Notes: generated by a model not told the origin, from the letters alone. Counted from the stretch's first letter, positions 6,794-14,004 are shown. The stretch is DNA of 14,487 nt from an uncultured Taibaiella sp. (GCA_946886975.1 CAMPJV010000027.1:1-14487), one strand, 5' to 3'. Numbers and translations are program-made.

Positions 6794-7396
6794 TCAGTGC
6801 AGTCGATCCCCTCTTGGAGCCAATAGCTCCATCACCGTCGTTTCCACCTCCAGCCAGCGTGTCCATGCTTCCCTCACTTTCGCCAGGGGGAAGTACAGCT
6901 CCGCCAGCTCGATGAACAACCGGTAGTGCCCTGCTTCTGAAACCATGAACCTATAATAGAACTTTCTAAGGTTTTCATCGTCGAGCTCTTCGGACAGCAG
7001 CCTGAACCGCTCGCAGCTTCTCGCCTCTATGAGGGCACATATCATCAGTTTGTCTAATAGCCTGTCCTCTCTCGATCCTCCTTTCTTCTGATGCCCGATA
7101 AGGAGATTCACATAATCATCCCTCCTCTGCCCGCTCAGTTCATACCCCCTCTTCTTCATCTCCGACCACACCATCCTGAAATGCCCCCACTCCTCCGTCA
7201 CTATTGGCGCTAGTGCATTCACCAGCTCTACCTTATCAGGATAAAGTTGAATAAGAGAGATACATTGAGTTGCAGCCTTTTGCTCACAGAACGCATGGTC
7301 GGTCAGTATTTCCTTCAAAGAAATGGAAGCCAGGTTGACCCACCGGGGATCAGTGGGCATCTTCAGGCCGAGGATAGAATTATCAGCAGTACTCAT
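6794..7396 (-). CDS. miaE: tRNA-(ms2io6A)37 hydroxylase MiaE
   Basis: 200 residues, normal for MiaE. The enzyme is a ferritin-like non-haem di-iron monooxygenase that hydroxylates the isopentenyl group of ms2i6A at position 37 of tRNAs reading UNN codons, using O2. The di-iron ligands can be placed: Glu-38 (FCEQKAA), Glu-69 and His-72 (EEWGHF), Glu-124 (LIEARSCERF), Glu-154 and His-157 (SEAGHY). Both ExxH motifs are intact. It stands alone on the - strand, read away from the riboswitch region. A near-consensus GTATTTTG lies 8 bases before the ATG, so the leader is very short. MiaA and MiaB, which make the substrate, are not in the window. Confidence 0.93.
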   Translation of the reverse strand: MSTADNSILGLKMPTDPRWVNLASISLKEILTDHAFCEQKAATQCISLIQLYPDKVELVNALAPIVTEEWGHFRMVWSEMKKRGYELSGQRRDDYVNLLIGHQKKGGSREDRLLDKLMICALIEARSCERFRLLSEELDDENLRKFYYRFMVSEAGHYRLFIELAELYFPLAKVREAWTRWLEVETTVMELLAPRGDRLH

Positions 7397-7404
7397 AATA
7401 GATG

Positions 7405-7412
7405 CAAAATAC
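7405..7412 (-). promoter_or_regulatory. Possible -7 element for miaE (GTATTTTG)
   Basis: One mismatch to TAnnTTTG, placed 8 bases before the miaE ATG. With a start point 5-7 bases downstream, the mRNA leader would be only one to three bases. Weak on its own; listed because the same layout recurs at other genes in the window. Confidence 0.3.
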
Positions 7413-7479
7413 TAACAGTTGGGGGATCAGAGCCATGCGTTCCATCGAGCAGGGGTAGCAAACCAGGATGAGCTGAAGA

Positions 7480-7688
7480 TGAGGCCGAGCAAACAGGGGG
7501 TAAACCCACGGGAACTCCGGTGCAATACCGGTGACACTCCGCTGCAACTCCAATGATATTGCGGGTACCTTGGTGTTTATTATAATATGACTTAGAAAGG
7601 GTGAGCAGTATGCTCAGCATGAGGGCGCATGTACCCTTTGGGAGCCATGCTGGTGGATTGCCATGAGCGGGGCCGCAAGCCTGAAGAC
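7480..7688 (+). promoter_or_regulatory. Cobalamin (B12) riboswitch, + strand, with no gene downstream
   Basis: Both conserved ends of the cobalamin aptamer are readable. The 5' core has GGGAA at 7510-7514, then CCGG (7517-7520), a 7-base loop TGCAATA and CCGG (7528-7531), matching the CCAG-TGCGAAT-CTGG arrangement of E. coli btuB. It is followed by CTCCGCTGCAACTC, a variant of the B12 box, with CCGC pairing to GCGG near 7561. The 3' core AAGCCTGAAGAC at 7677-7688 matches AAGCCCGAAGAC of btuB. Between them are nested hairpins: AAAGGGT/ACCCTTT enclosing GAGCA-GTA-TGCTC. I do not find a convincing P1 stem. The outer limits are approximate. A terminator follows 1 base later, and the next gene on this strand is 4.9 kb away, so no target gene is evident. 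Confidence 0.82.
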
Positions 7689-7689
7689 A

Positions 7690-7724
7690 AAAAGAGTGCA
7701 GGTCTAACGGACCTGCACTCTTTT
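7690..7724. terminator. Perfect 15-bp terminator hairpin after the riboswitch and the redoxin gene
   Basis: AAAAGAGTGCAGGTC (7690-7704) pairs without mismatch with GACCTGCACTCTTTT (7710-7724) around a TAACG loop. It has an A-run on one side and a T-run on the other, so it can act on both strands: it would stop the + strand riboswitch transcript and also end the redoxin mRNA coming from the - strand. No upstream sequence complementary to its 5' arm was found, so I see no antiterminator that would let B12 switch it. Confidence 0.9.
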
Positions 7725-7760
7725 AAGCATATAAATATGATATGAACCTACTATAGAAGC

Positions 7761-8372
7761 TTAAAGTCTCTTGATAGCACACCCGATGCTCTTGGTGCTA
7801 TTCGGATCAATCGGTTCGCCAGCCACCATATTATCGATAGCTGTCTTCAGGAAAATGGACTTGGACTCTGCAGGGTTTGAAGGATTGTCCTCCATTGCTC
7901 CCTTGTATACCAATGTGCCGGTGCCATCAAACAGAAAGACTTCCGGAGTGCGGGTGGCGCCAAAAGCATCAGCTAATGCAGATTTATCGTCCATGACATA
8001 AGGCACTTTATACCCTTGCTTTAGCGCATATTTCTTCATCTCCTTGTAGGAATCCTCATTCCCTCGCTGCGCTTCATTTGAATTGATGATGATCATTCCT
8101 ATACCGCTGGCTACTGCGTGCTGCACCATCTCTATGGTTCTGGACTGAGCCTTTACCACATAGGGACATGTATTGCAGGAAAACATCACCAATAATCCCT
8201 TCTTTGTCTTCACCATGTCCAGCGACACCTTTCCTCCACTGGCTGCTACCATCTGCACATCACCGTTTGGTATGGGGCTTCCGATCTCCAGGCTTGTTAT
8301 AGGTTTAGATTGAGCTATGGCAAGGCCAGATGTCATTAAAGTAATTGCTAAGGCGCTAATAACCTTCTTCAT
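7761..8372 (-). CDS. Secreted thioredoxin-fold redoxin (peroxiredoxin-like)
   Basis: 203 residues. The N-terminus MKKVISALAITLMTSGLAIA is a Sec signal peptide with AIA before the likely cut at 20/21, so the protein should be periplasmic. The thioredoxin fold follows, with the redox pair Cys-66/Cys-69 in FSCNTCPYV and the cis-Pro loop RTPEVFLFD at 141-149. The CNTCP motif and the C-terminal TKSIGCAIK fit the peroxiredoxin-like (PRX_like1) group of AhpC/TSA relatives, whose substrate is not established; a periplasmic thiol oxidoreductase role is inference. It reads alone on the - strand, with the perfect hairpin at 7690-7724 as terminator. A read-through transcript from the riboswitch would be antisense to it. 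Confidence 0.87.
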   Translation of the reverse strand: MKKVISALAITLMTSGLAIAQSKPITSLEIGSPIPNGDVQMVAASGGKVSLDMVKTKKGLLVMFSCNTCPYVVKAQSRTIEMVQHAVASGIGMIIINSNEAQRGNEDSYKEMKKYALKQGYKVPYVMDDKSALADAFGATRTPEVFLFDGTGTLVYKGAMEDNPSNPAESKSIFLKTAIDNMVAGEPIDPNSTKSIGCAIKRL

Positions 8373-8495
8373 AATTCACGTTTCGTTTATAAGAGTTAAG
8401 ACTGTACTTGTGGGAACGGAAGGTACGGATTAATCTATTATTGAAGATCACTCTTCGTCTCACCCACAAAGGCATTGCAGGTTCTATGGCAACTG

Positions 8496-9425
8496 TCAGC
8501 GAGCCTCTGGCTGTTTCTTCAGGGCCTTTCCCAGCAGTATACTTACGTTCAGCTCGTAGCCCAGCAGGATCACCATTGTGTTCAGCCACATCCATACCAT
8601 AAATGCTATAAGTGTGCCGATGGAGCCATATACTTTATTATAATTGATGAAGTTATTTACCAGGTAGAAGAAGACGAACGTCGCGATGACACAGGCTATG
8701 GTGGCCAATACAGATCCAGGTGATATGAACTTGAACCTGTTGGTGAGGGAAGGTCCGTAGGTGTAGATAATCGAGATGGAGCAAAAGATGATCGCGACCA
8801 CGATCAGCAGGCTCGCCATCTTCACGGCGTATATGCTGTCGAATATCCTTAGAAGCAGGTCATTGACCGCGCTGGTCTGGATAATGAACAGGCCAAGAGA
8901 TATGATAGCAACGCAGATGAGCATGAAGGTGAGCTTTAGTGCTACCCATCTTCTCTTAAGCTTCGATCGTTTCACATAGACAGGTACACTTCTATCGAAT
9001 GTTCGCATAAGCCCCATCATACCATTGCTGGAGAAGTAGATCGTGAGGAGGATACCAAAGGAAAGGATGTCCCGGCGCTCGTTGTTCATAAACTCCCGCA
9101 CTACTGCTTCGAGGCTTGAACGCACTTCGCTGCTTGGGGTGACTAGCTGGATGGTGTCGATGATCGTTTGCTGCACATCGCCCAGCGGCAGGTACGGCAC
9201 TAACGAGAAAAGGAAAAGAAGAGTTGGAGGGATGGCCATGAGGAAATTGTACGTCACAGCAGCTCCGCGTTCGTTTACCTTCGTACTCTTAACCTCCTTG
9301 AAGAATATTTTACCAGCGGCGAACAGAGACAGCCCTTCGAAGCCGGGCGGGAACGACCTTCTTGCTATAGCAAACACTTTGCGAAAAGGAGCTGACCTGT
9401 AGATAGCTAATTCCAGTCTTGTCAT
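8496..9425 (-). CDS. YihY/BrkB-family inner-membrane protein
   Basis: 309 residues, a typical YihY length. About six transmembrane helices can be placed: near 57-80 (VTYNFLMAIPPTLLFLFSLV), 120-138, 161-183, 202-223, 235-258 and 267-296. Family marks present are the RGAAVTYNFLMAIPP segment after the cytoplasmic N-terminus and NYNKVYGSIGTLIAFMVWMW at 261-280. The family was once called ribonuclease BN in error; its real function is unsettled, with transport suggested. The ATG at 9425 fits the family N-terminus, and a TTAGTTTG box (one mismatch to TAnnTTTG) lies 8 bases upstream. The neighbours on both sides are unrelated, and spacing of 76-123 bases argues against a tight operon. Confidence 0.9.
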   Translation of the reverse strand: MTRLELAIYRSAPFRKVFAIARRSFPPGFEGLSLFAAGKIFFKEVKSTKVNERGAAVTYNFLMAIPPTLLFLFSLVPYLPLGDVQQTIIDTIQLVTPSSEVRSSLEAVVREFMNNERRDILSFGILLTIYFSSNGMMGLMRTFDRSVPVYVKRSKLKRRWVALKLTFMLICVAIISLGLFIIQTSAVNDLLLRIFDSIYAVKMASLLIVVAIIFCSISIIYTYGPSLTNRFKFISPGSVLATIACVIATFVFFYLVNNFINYNKVYGSIGTLIAFMVWMWLNTMVILLGYELNVSILLGKALKKQPEAR

Positions 9426-9501
9426 CAGCCCGCCAAACTAATGATTATTCAGGACAGTTCTCCCGGCCCTGCTCTCTCCTAACTCAGACAATCAGATTGC
9501 A

Positions 9502-11679
9502 TTAGAGGTTTTCCAGGATAAAGTCAGTCATCCTTTTATAAAGATGGTAACGAGTGACACCGCCTGAAATACCATGAGCCTTGTTTGGGTAATATTCACT
9601 GTCGAACTCCTTGTTTGCCTTTATCAACCCGTCCACCAGCATTACCTCATTCTGGAAATGTACATTGTCATCTCCCGTGCCATGCACCACGAGATACTTT
9701 CCCTTCAACTTATTCACCATAGTAAGCGGTGAGTTGCTATCGTAGCCATCAGGGTTTTCCTGAGGGGTACGCATATATCGCTCCGTATAGATGTTGTCGT
9801 AATACCTCCAGTTAGTAACCGGAGCAATAGCTATAGCTGACTTAAACACATCAGCACCTTTGAAGATGCAGATACTACTCATAAAACCGCCGTAGCTCCA
9901 GCCCCATATTCCTATCCTGCTCTTGTCTACATAGGGCAAGGTGCCGAGGTATTTGGCGACAGCTATCTGGTCGTCGCTCTCAAGCTTGCCGAGCTGCAGG
10001 TATGTCTTCTTCTTAAACTTCTCTCCCCTGAAACCAGTTCCCGTACCGTCTGCACAAACAACTATATACCCCTTCTGAGCGAGCATCTGGTGCCAGAAGA
10101 AGTCGGCCATCGGAAACCTGTCCGCCACCTGCTGGGAGCCCGGACCGCTGTACTGAAACATCAGTACAGGATATCTTTTGGTACTATCAAAATCTGGCGG
10201 CGTGATCATCCACGAGTTAAGCCTTACCCCGTCCTCTGCACCAGGGAACCTTTTGAAACGGATACGGCCAAGATCATACTCGTTCATCTTGTCCTTCAGC
10301 GCCTTATTATCTTCGAGCGTTCGCACAATCCGGCCGTTCATCTCCCGCAGATAAAACACAGGAGGAGTATTCAGCTTTGAGAACTTATCAATAAAATACT
10401 TGTTTCCTTCTATAGTGGAAATGGTGTGAGTACCATTCTCTGGCGTAAGCGTGTGCTTGTTCTTTCCGTTCCAGTCCACCACATAGAGTTTTCTTTCCAG
10501 CGGGGTTTCCTCTGCCGCAGTGTAGTATAACAATTTTGCCGGCTCATCGATTCCTATCAGCTGGTCGATGTCATACTTTCCTTTCGTAAGGCTGGTAAGC
10601 TTTTGCCGCTGCCAGTTCCAGCGATAGAAATGATTGTAGCCACTCCGCTCGCTGTTGAAGATGAAGGATTCATTATCCGGAAGGAACTGTAGATTATCAT
10701 TGATCTCGATGAAGTAAGGGTTCTCCTCTTTGTAGATTACGCTTGACTTTCCGGTAGAAGCATTGGCAAGAAGCAACTCCAGCTTATTCTGGTGCCTGTT
10801 CATCCTGTAGATGCAAAGGCTATTGGGATCATTGGTCCACTTTATTCTAGGAATATACTGATCCTTCTCCGATCCTATGTTTGCTGATACCGTCTTACGG
10901 CTATTCAGGTCATATACTTTGATCTCGACGATGGAGTTTGGTTCACCTGCTTTGGGGTACTTGTACTTGTAGGGAGTGGGATAAAGACTATCGTACACAG
11001 TCATTGTATACTCCGGCACCTGCCGCTCGTCAAACCGGTAAAAGGCAATGTGCTTGCCATCGGGTGCCCACTGGTAAGCCTGGGTGAACTCGAACTCCTC
11101 CTCATAGACCCAGTCGCAATTACCATTGATGATCTCGTTGCGCTTTCCATCAGTAGTGATCGCTACAGTATTGCCACTCTTCAGGTCTTTGTAGTACAGG
11201 TTATTGTCTTTCACATATGCGAGCTTGCTTCCATCGGGAGAAAGGCTTGCATGAAGCACTTTGCCCTCGTCAGCTAGTTTTAGCTGTCTGCTCTTGATAT
11301 CGTATACATACACCTTATTGAGCACGGATCGCCTGTATATATTCTCGCTTTCTGTCTTCAACAACATCTGCTGTTCGTTGTTGCTGAAGGCATAATTATC
11401 TACGTTGATCGAATTGCCCTCATACTTCAAGTCATTATCAAACAAAGTTTGGAGCTGCTTACCACTCTCGAGGTTATAAACCCTTATGACCTGACGGTCC
11501 CCCTCCATGTCTATCTTAGTAAATCTCTTGCCATCACTAAGGGCATTGAAACCAGGCACACTCTTTATCCTGAAGGTATTCTTCCGCCATACATCCTCCA
11601 ATGTTATCTGTTTCTTCTGAGCAATACAGGGAAGTGAAATGCAGAAAGCTGCAACAAGCAGTAGTTGGCGCATAGTCAT
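9502..11679 (-). CDS. Secreted dipeptidyl peptidase IV (S9 family serine peptidase)
   Basis: 725 residues from the ATG at 11679 (the ATG at 11673 is equally possible). A signal peptide RQLLLVAAFCISLPCIA precedes QKKQ, so the enzyme is exported. The N-terminal half is a beta-propeller (DPPIV_N) with the DWVYEEEF motif at about 190-197, whose glutamates hold the free N-terminus of the peptide. The C-terminal alpha/beta hydrolase has GWSYGG with Ser about 595, GTGDDNVH with Asp about 670 and NKAHGI with His about 702: a complete triad. It cuts X-Pro (and X-Ala) dipeptides from peptides, here likely for peptide use as food. The frame continues to a TTG at 11694, but that TTG is part of a TATTTTTG promoter element, so I reject it as start. 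Confidence 0.93.
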   Translation of the reverse strand: MTMRQLLLVAAFCISLPCIAQKKQITLEDVWRKNTFRIKSVPGFNALSDGKRFTKIDMEGDRQVIRVYNLESGKQLQTLFDNDLKYEGNSINVDNYAFSNNEQQMLLKTESENIYRRSVLNKVYVYDIKSRQLKLADEGKVLHASLSPDGSKLAYVKDNNLYYKDLKSGNTVAITTDGKRNEIINGNCDWVYEEEFEFTQAYQWAPDGKHIAFYRFDERQVPEYTMTVYDSLYPTPYKYKYPKAGEPNSIVEIKVYDLNSRKTVSANIGSEKDQYIPRIKWTNDPNSLCIYRMNRHQNKLELLLANASTGKSSVIYKEENPYFIEINDNLQFLPDNESFIFNSERSGYNHFYRWNWQRQKLTSLTKGKYDIDQLIGIDEPAKLLYYTAAEETPLERKLYVVDWNGKNKHTLTPENGTHTISTIEGNKYFIDKFSKLNTPPVFYLREMNGRIVRTLEDNKALKDKMNEYDLGRIRFKRFPGAEDGVRLNSWMITPPDFDSTKRYPVLMFQYSGPGSQQVADRFPMADFFWHQMLAQKGYIVVCADGTGTGFRGEKFKKKTYLQLGKLESDDQIAVAKYLGTLPYVDKSRIGIWGWSYGGFMSSICIFKGADVFKSAIAIAPVTNWRYYDNIYTERYMRTPQENPDGYDSNSPLTMVNKLKGKYLVVHGTGDDNVHFQNEVMLVDGLIKANKEFDSEYYPNKAHGISGGVTRYHLYKRMTDFILENL

Positions 11680-11691
11680 ATACTTAAGTCT

Positions 11692-11699
11692 CAAAAATA
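11692..11699 (-). promoter_or_regulatory. Promoter -7 element for the DPP-IV gene (TATTTTTG)
   Basis: Exact match to TAnnTTTG on the - strand. A TTTC, one base off the -33 TTTG, lies about 20 bases further upstream. It sits 12 bases before the ATG at 11679 and 18 before the ATG at 11673, so the leader is short. It decides the start: the in-frame TTG here would be promoter, not mRNA. Confidence 0.55.
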
Positions 11700-11822
11700 C
11701 TGTGTGAACGGCAGAGTGGGAAATAATGACGGGTGAGATTGGGGGTTAGTTACTGTACGCAGGCGGTTAATTCCTAATTTATATACCTGAATCACCGAAG
11801 AGCATGCTGCGCAGACACACTG

Positions 11823-12488
11823 TTACCTCTTCTTAGATAGTGCGACTATATCACCGACCTCGAGGACCTGTTTTGGGTAAGCTTTAGTGACGGAGTTGAT
11901 CATGGCAACTCCAACCTCCTTTAGGGTGCAGAAGAACTTTGGGAAGACAGGCCTAAGTAAGGGGTATAACCAGTTTATGTATTTGTAAAACGGTTGGACG
12001 TTCTTCAAACCTTTTGTAGGAAGCATAAATCCAGGGCGGAAGGCGTAGGCTCGTCTAAAAGGCAGCTTCATAAGGTCATTTTCGGTCTTTCCTTTTACCC
12101 GTGCCCACATGACCCGGCCTTTCTCAGAACTGTCTGTAGCGGAACCTGAGACATAACAGAAGACCATGTCCCTGTTTTGAAGGGAAACAGTCTCTGCGAA
12201 ATGCATCGTGAGTGTATGCGTATACTTAGTAAACTCTTCCTCATTCTTGCCGATAGAAGTGACACCAAGACAGAAGAAGCAAGCGTCGTATCCTGCGAGC
12301 TGGTCTTTGACCGGAGAGAGGTCAAAGAAGTTTTGGTGAATAATTTCCTTGAGCTTTGGGTGCGATACACCGCAAGGCCTTCGATTTATTACCAGCACCT
12401 CAGTTACATCCGGATGTTGCAGGCATTCGTGCAATACGCCCTCTCCCACCATACCTGTAGCGCCGGTTACTATTGCCTTAAACTTCAT
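11823..12488 (-). CDS. Atypical short-chain dehydrogenase-like NAD(P)-binding protein
   Basis: 221 residues. A Rossmann fold opens the protein: the nucleotide-binding loop GATGMVGEG at 9-17, then VLVINRR at 31-37 closing the second strand, where the arginines suggest NADP(H). Further marks are CFFCLG (about 71-76) and YVSGSATDSSEKGRVMWARVKGKTE in mid-protein, where the usual SDR active-site Tyr-x-x-x-Lys is not evident (VMWARVKGK instead). RRAYAFRPGFMLPTKG follows, resembling the substrate loop of the HTATIP2/YbjT-like extended group. Substrate and physiological role are unknown; it may be a non-catalytic NADPH sensor or a reductase. It is divergent from the P460 lipoprotein gene and separated from DPP-IV by 128-143 bases with no visible terminator. 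Confidence 0.8.
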   Translation of the reverse strand: MKFKAIVTGATGMVGEGVLHECLQHPDVTEVLVINRRPCGVSHPKLKEIIHQNFFDLSPVKDQLAGYDACFFCLGVTSIGKNEEEFTKYTHTLTMHFAETVSLQNRDMVFCYVSGSATDSSEKGRVMWARVKGKTENDLMKLPFRRAYAFRPGFMLPTKGLKNVQPFYKYINWLYPLLRPVFPKFFCTLKEVGVAMINSVTKAYPKQVLEVGDIVALSKKR

Positions 12489-12583
12489 GTCGCTTAATGT
12501 GCCTGCAAGATAAGATTAATACTCGTCAGGAGCTTTGTACCCGGGTCATGGAGCGTAGTCAAATTATTAGTAACTTGAATGCT

Positions 12584-13087
12584 ATGAAAGTGGCTATCGC
12601 TACGATGATATTCATAGCTTTTGGTGCTATCTCCTGTAAGCACCCGATCCCTGCGACGGGGATTGACAAAGAACTGCTGCTTCTTGCGAAAGAACCAACG
12701 GGGTTTAACTGGTACAAAGACGATCCCGCTTACCTTAGTAAGAGTTCTGGTAGCGGACACAACTTTGGCTACTTAAGAACACGCTTTAACGCTGCAGCCT
12801 CCACAATGCTGGATAGCAACGGCAAGGTCAAAGCCGGCTCTGCATTTCCGGAGGGATCTATGATCGTCAAAGAACTATCTCACGATGCGTCATCTGTCGG
12901 GCGCTTTGCAATTCTGCTAAAAAGGACCGGACATGGAGCTGCAGACGAGCGGGGATGGATCTGGGGATATGTGAACTCTGATGAGACCGTTGCCGATGCG
13001 GCTTCAAACAAAGGATACGGATGCGTTGGATGCCACAAACAGGAGGGCAATATTGATTACATCCTTATGAATAAGTTCTTTCCTTAG
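12584..13087 (+). CDS. Cytochrome P460-family haem lipoprotein
   Basis: 167 residues from the ATG at 12584. The N-terminus KVAIATMIFIAFGAISC is a lipoprotein signal with Cys-18 as lipid site, so the protein is anchored in the envelope. The rest fits the P460 family: GFNWYKDD near 40-47, a central beta region with FPEGSMIVKEL (88-98), RGWIWGYV (123-130) and the C-terminal haem site CVGCH (147-151). P460 proteins carry a c-type haem, in known cases cross-linked to a lysine, and oxidise hydroxylamine or handle NO; activity here is inference. The frame is open upstream to 12497, but that extension would place the signal 29 residues inside. A TAACTTG box ends 6 bases before the ATG. It converges with clpS. 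Confidence 0.82.
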   Translation: MKVAIATMIFIAFGAISCKHPIPATGIDKELLLLAKEPTGFNWYKDDPAYLSKSSGSGHNFGYLRTRFNAAASTMLDSNGKVKAGSAFPEGSMIVKELSHDASSVGRFAILLKRTGHGAADERGWIWGYVNSDETVADAASNKGYGCVGCHKQEGNIDYILMNKFFP

Positions 13088-13103
13088 TGGCCTTTCCAGG
13101 CCA
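13088..13103. terminator. Small hairpin between the converging P460 and clpS genes
   Basis: TGGCCT (13088-13093), loop TTCC, AGGCCA (13098-13103): a perfect 6-bp, GC-rich stem directly after the P460 stop codon. There is no T-run on either side, so it is at best a weak terminator or an mRNA 3' end stabiliser. Confidence 0.35.
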
Positions 13104-13112
13104 AACATGAAG

Positions 13113-13412
13113 TTAAAAGTCTATAGTGGCCTGTATCCCTCTTTCGATAAGGGCTTCCGCCTTCGGACGCAGGAAATCAAAGCTTCCGCTTTTTACAGCA
13201 TACTTTCCTTTGTAATGGATGTACAGAGCGCATTGCTCCGCCTGCTCAGGTGAGTGCTTGCAGATGTCGACCAGCGATTCAATAACCCAATCGAACGTAT
13301 TTACCTGGTCATTCCATACGATTAGGTTATGCACCACGTCTGATAATACCTCTGTTTCCTCATTTTGCTGCGTCTGCCACTGGGTACTGCCGGACGAACC
13401 GTACTTGTTCAT
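13113..13412 (-). CDS. clpS: ATP-dependent Clp protease adaptor ClpS
   Basis: 99 residues from the ATG at 13412. ClpS binds proteins with destabilising N-terminal residues (Phe, Leu, Trp, Tyr) and hands them to ClpAP/ClpCP. The N-terminal ~27 residues are polar and disordered, as in the family. The core has LIVWNDQVNTFDWVIESL, and the peptide pocket residues fall at Asn-34, Asp-35 and His-66 (YIHYKGKYAV), the positions known from E. coli ClpS. The end SGSFDFLRPKAEALI replaces the usual Glu-rich helix but keeps its pattern. The frame extends to a TTG at 13430, which belongs to a TAACTTTG promoter element, so I use the ATG. It is divergent from the methyltransferase gene with 64 bases between. 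Confidence 0.92.
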   Translation of the reverse strand: MNKYGSSGSTQWQTQQNEETEVLSDVVHNLIVWNDQVNTFDWVIESLVDICKHSPEQAEQCALYIHYKGKYAVKSGSFDFLRPKAEALIERGIQATIDF

Positions 13413-13427
13413 TCTGAAAGATTTCTG

Positions 13428-13435
13428 CAAAGTTA
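13428..13435 (-). promoter_or_regulatory. Promoter -7 element for clpS (TAACTTTG)
   Basis: Exact TAnnTTTG on the - strand, 15 bases before the clpS ATG, with a T-rich run (GTTTTTTG, 13451-13458) upstream that could serve as -33, though the spacing is only about 15 bases. It shares the 64-bp gap with the opposite promoter of the methyltransferase gene. Confidence 0.55.
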
Positions 13436-13463
13436 AGGAATCACATAATTCAAAAAACAGGAT

Positions 13464-13471
13464 TTACTTTG
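13464..13471 (+). promoter_or_regulatory. Possible -7 element for the SpoU/TrmH gene (TTACTTTG)
   Basis: One mismatch to TAnnTTTG, only 5 bases before the ATG at 13477. If used, transcription would begin at or within a base or two of the start codon, giving a leaderless mRNA. Confidence 0.35.
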
Positions 13472-13476
13472 CGCTT

Positions 13477-14004
13477 ATGTACGTAAAAAAGACTATGGAG
13501 GAGCTGGACCGAAAGTCACCTTCAGATGCGGTGACCCAACCAAAGAATCCCATCATCATTATTATGGACGACATCAGGAGCATGCATAATGTAGGCTCGG
13601 TCTTCAGAACGGCTGATGCTTTTGCAATCTCTAACATCTATCTGTGTGGGTACACGCCCACCCCGCCACACAGGGATATACATAAAACCGCTCTTGGAGC
13701 AACAGAGACAGTATCGTGGAAACACTTCGCCAACACCAAGGAAGCCGTGATGGCAGCAAGGGAGCAAGGGCATAAGGTGTTTGCTATAGAGCAAGCTCAT
13801 GACAGTACCGCACTGAATCACTTCAACTGGCAATCGGAGCAGATCGCACTGGTTTTTGGCAACGAAGTGAATGGAGTAAATGAAGAGGTGCTGAGTATTG
13901 TTGACGGTGTGATCGAGATACCACAGTGGGGAGCCAAACACTCCCTGAATATCTCCGTTAGCGCTGGTATCGTGCTATGGGAACTCGTCAGGCAAACTAT
14001 TTAG
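13477..14004 (+). CDS. SpoU/TrmH-family RNA 2'-O-ribose methyltransferase
   Basis: 175 residues. The family uses S-adenosylmethionine bound in a trefoil knot to methylate a ribose 2'-OH of tRNA or rRNA. All three SpoU motifs are present: motif 1 NVGSVFRTADAF (38-49) with Asn-38 and the catalytic Arg-44; motif 2 LVFGNEVNGV (125-134); motif 3 IPQWGAKHSLNISVSAG (148-164). Gln-150 stands where Met is more usual. There is no extra N-terminal RNA-binding domain, so it resembles TrmL/TrmH-like small members; whether the target is tRNA position 18, 34 or rRNA cannot be told. The frame is open upstream to 13219, but that part is antisense to clpS and lacks similarity. Its stop overlaps that of the response regulator gene. 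Confidence 0.88.
   Translation: MYVKKTMEELDRKSPSDAVTQPKNPIIIIMDDIRSMHNVGSVFRTADAFAISNIYLCGYTPTPPHRDIHKTALGATETVSWKHFANTKEAVMAAREQGHKVFAIEQAHDSTALNHFNWQSEQIALVFGNEVNGVNEEVLSIVDGVIEIPQWGAKHSLNISVSAGIVLWELVRQTI

Noticed and set aside
7393..7620. 75-residue - strand frame in the riboswitch region
   Set aside because: It is antisense to the structured riboswitch, overlaps the miaE start and has no recognisable similarity.
11680..11694. TTG start extending the DPP-IV protein by five residues
   Set aside because: The TTG is the end of a TATTTTTG promoter element, and the ATGs at 11679 and 11673 give a cleaner signal peptide.
12497..12583. Upstream start of the P460 protein
   Set aside because: It would bury the lipoprotein signal 29 residues inside the chain.
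13413..13430. TTG start extending ClpS by six residues
   Set aside because: The TTG is within a TAACTTTG promoter element; starting at the ATG puts the pocket residues at the family positions 34, 35 and 66.
13219..13476. N-terminal extension of the SpoU/TrmH protein by 86 residues
   Set aside because: It is antisense to clpS and has no family similarity; the usual N-terminus starts at the ATG at 13477.
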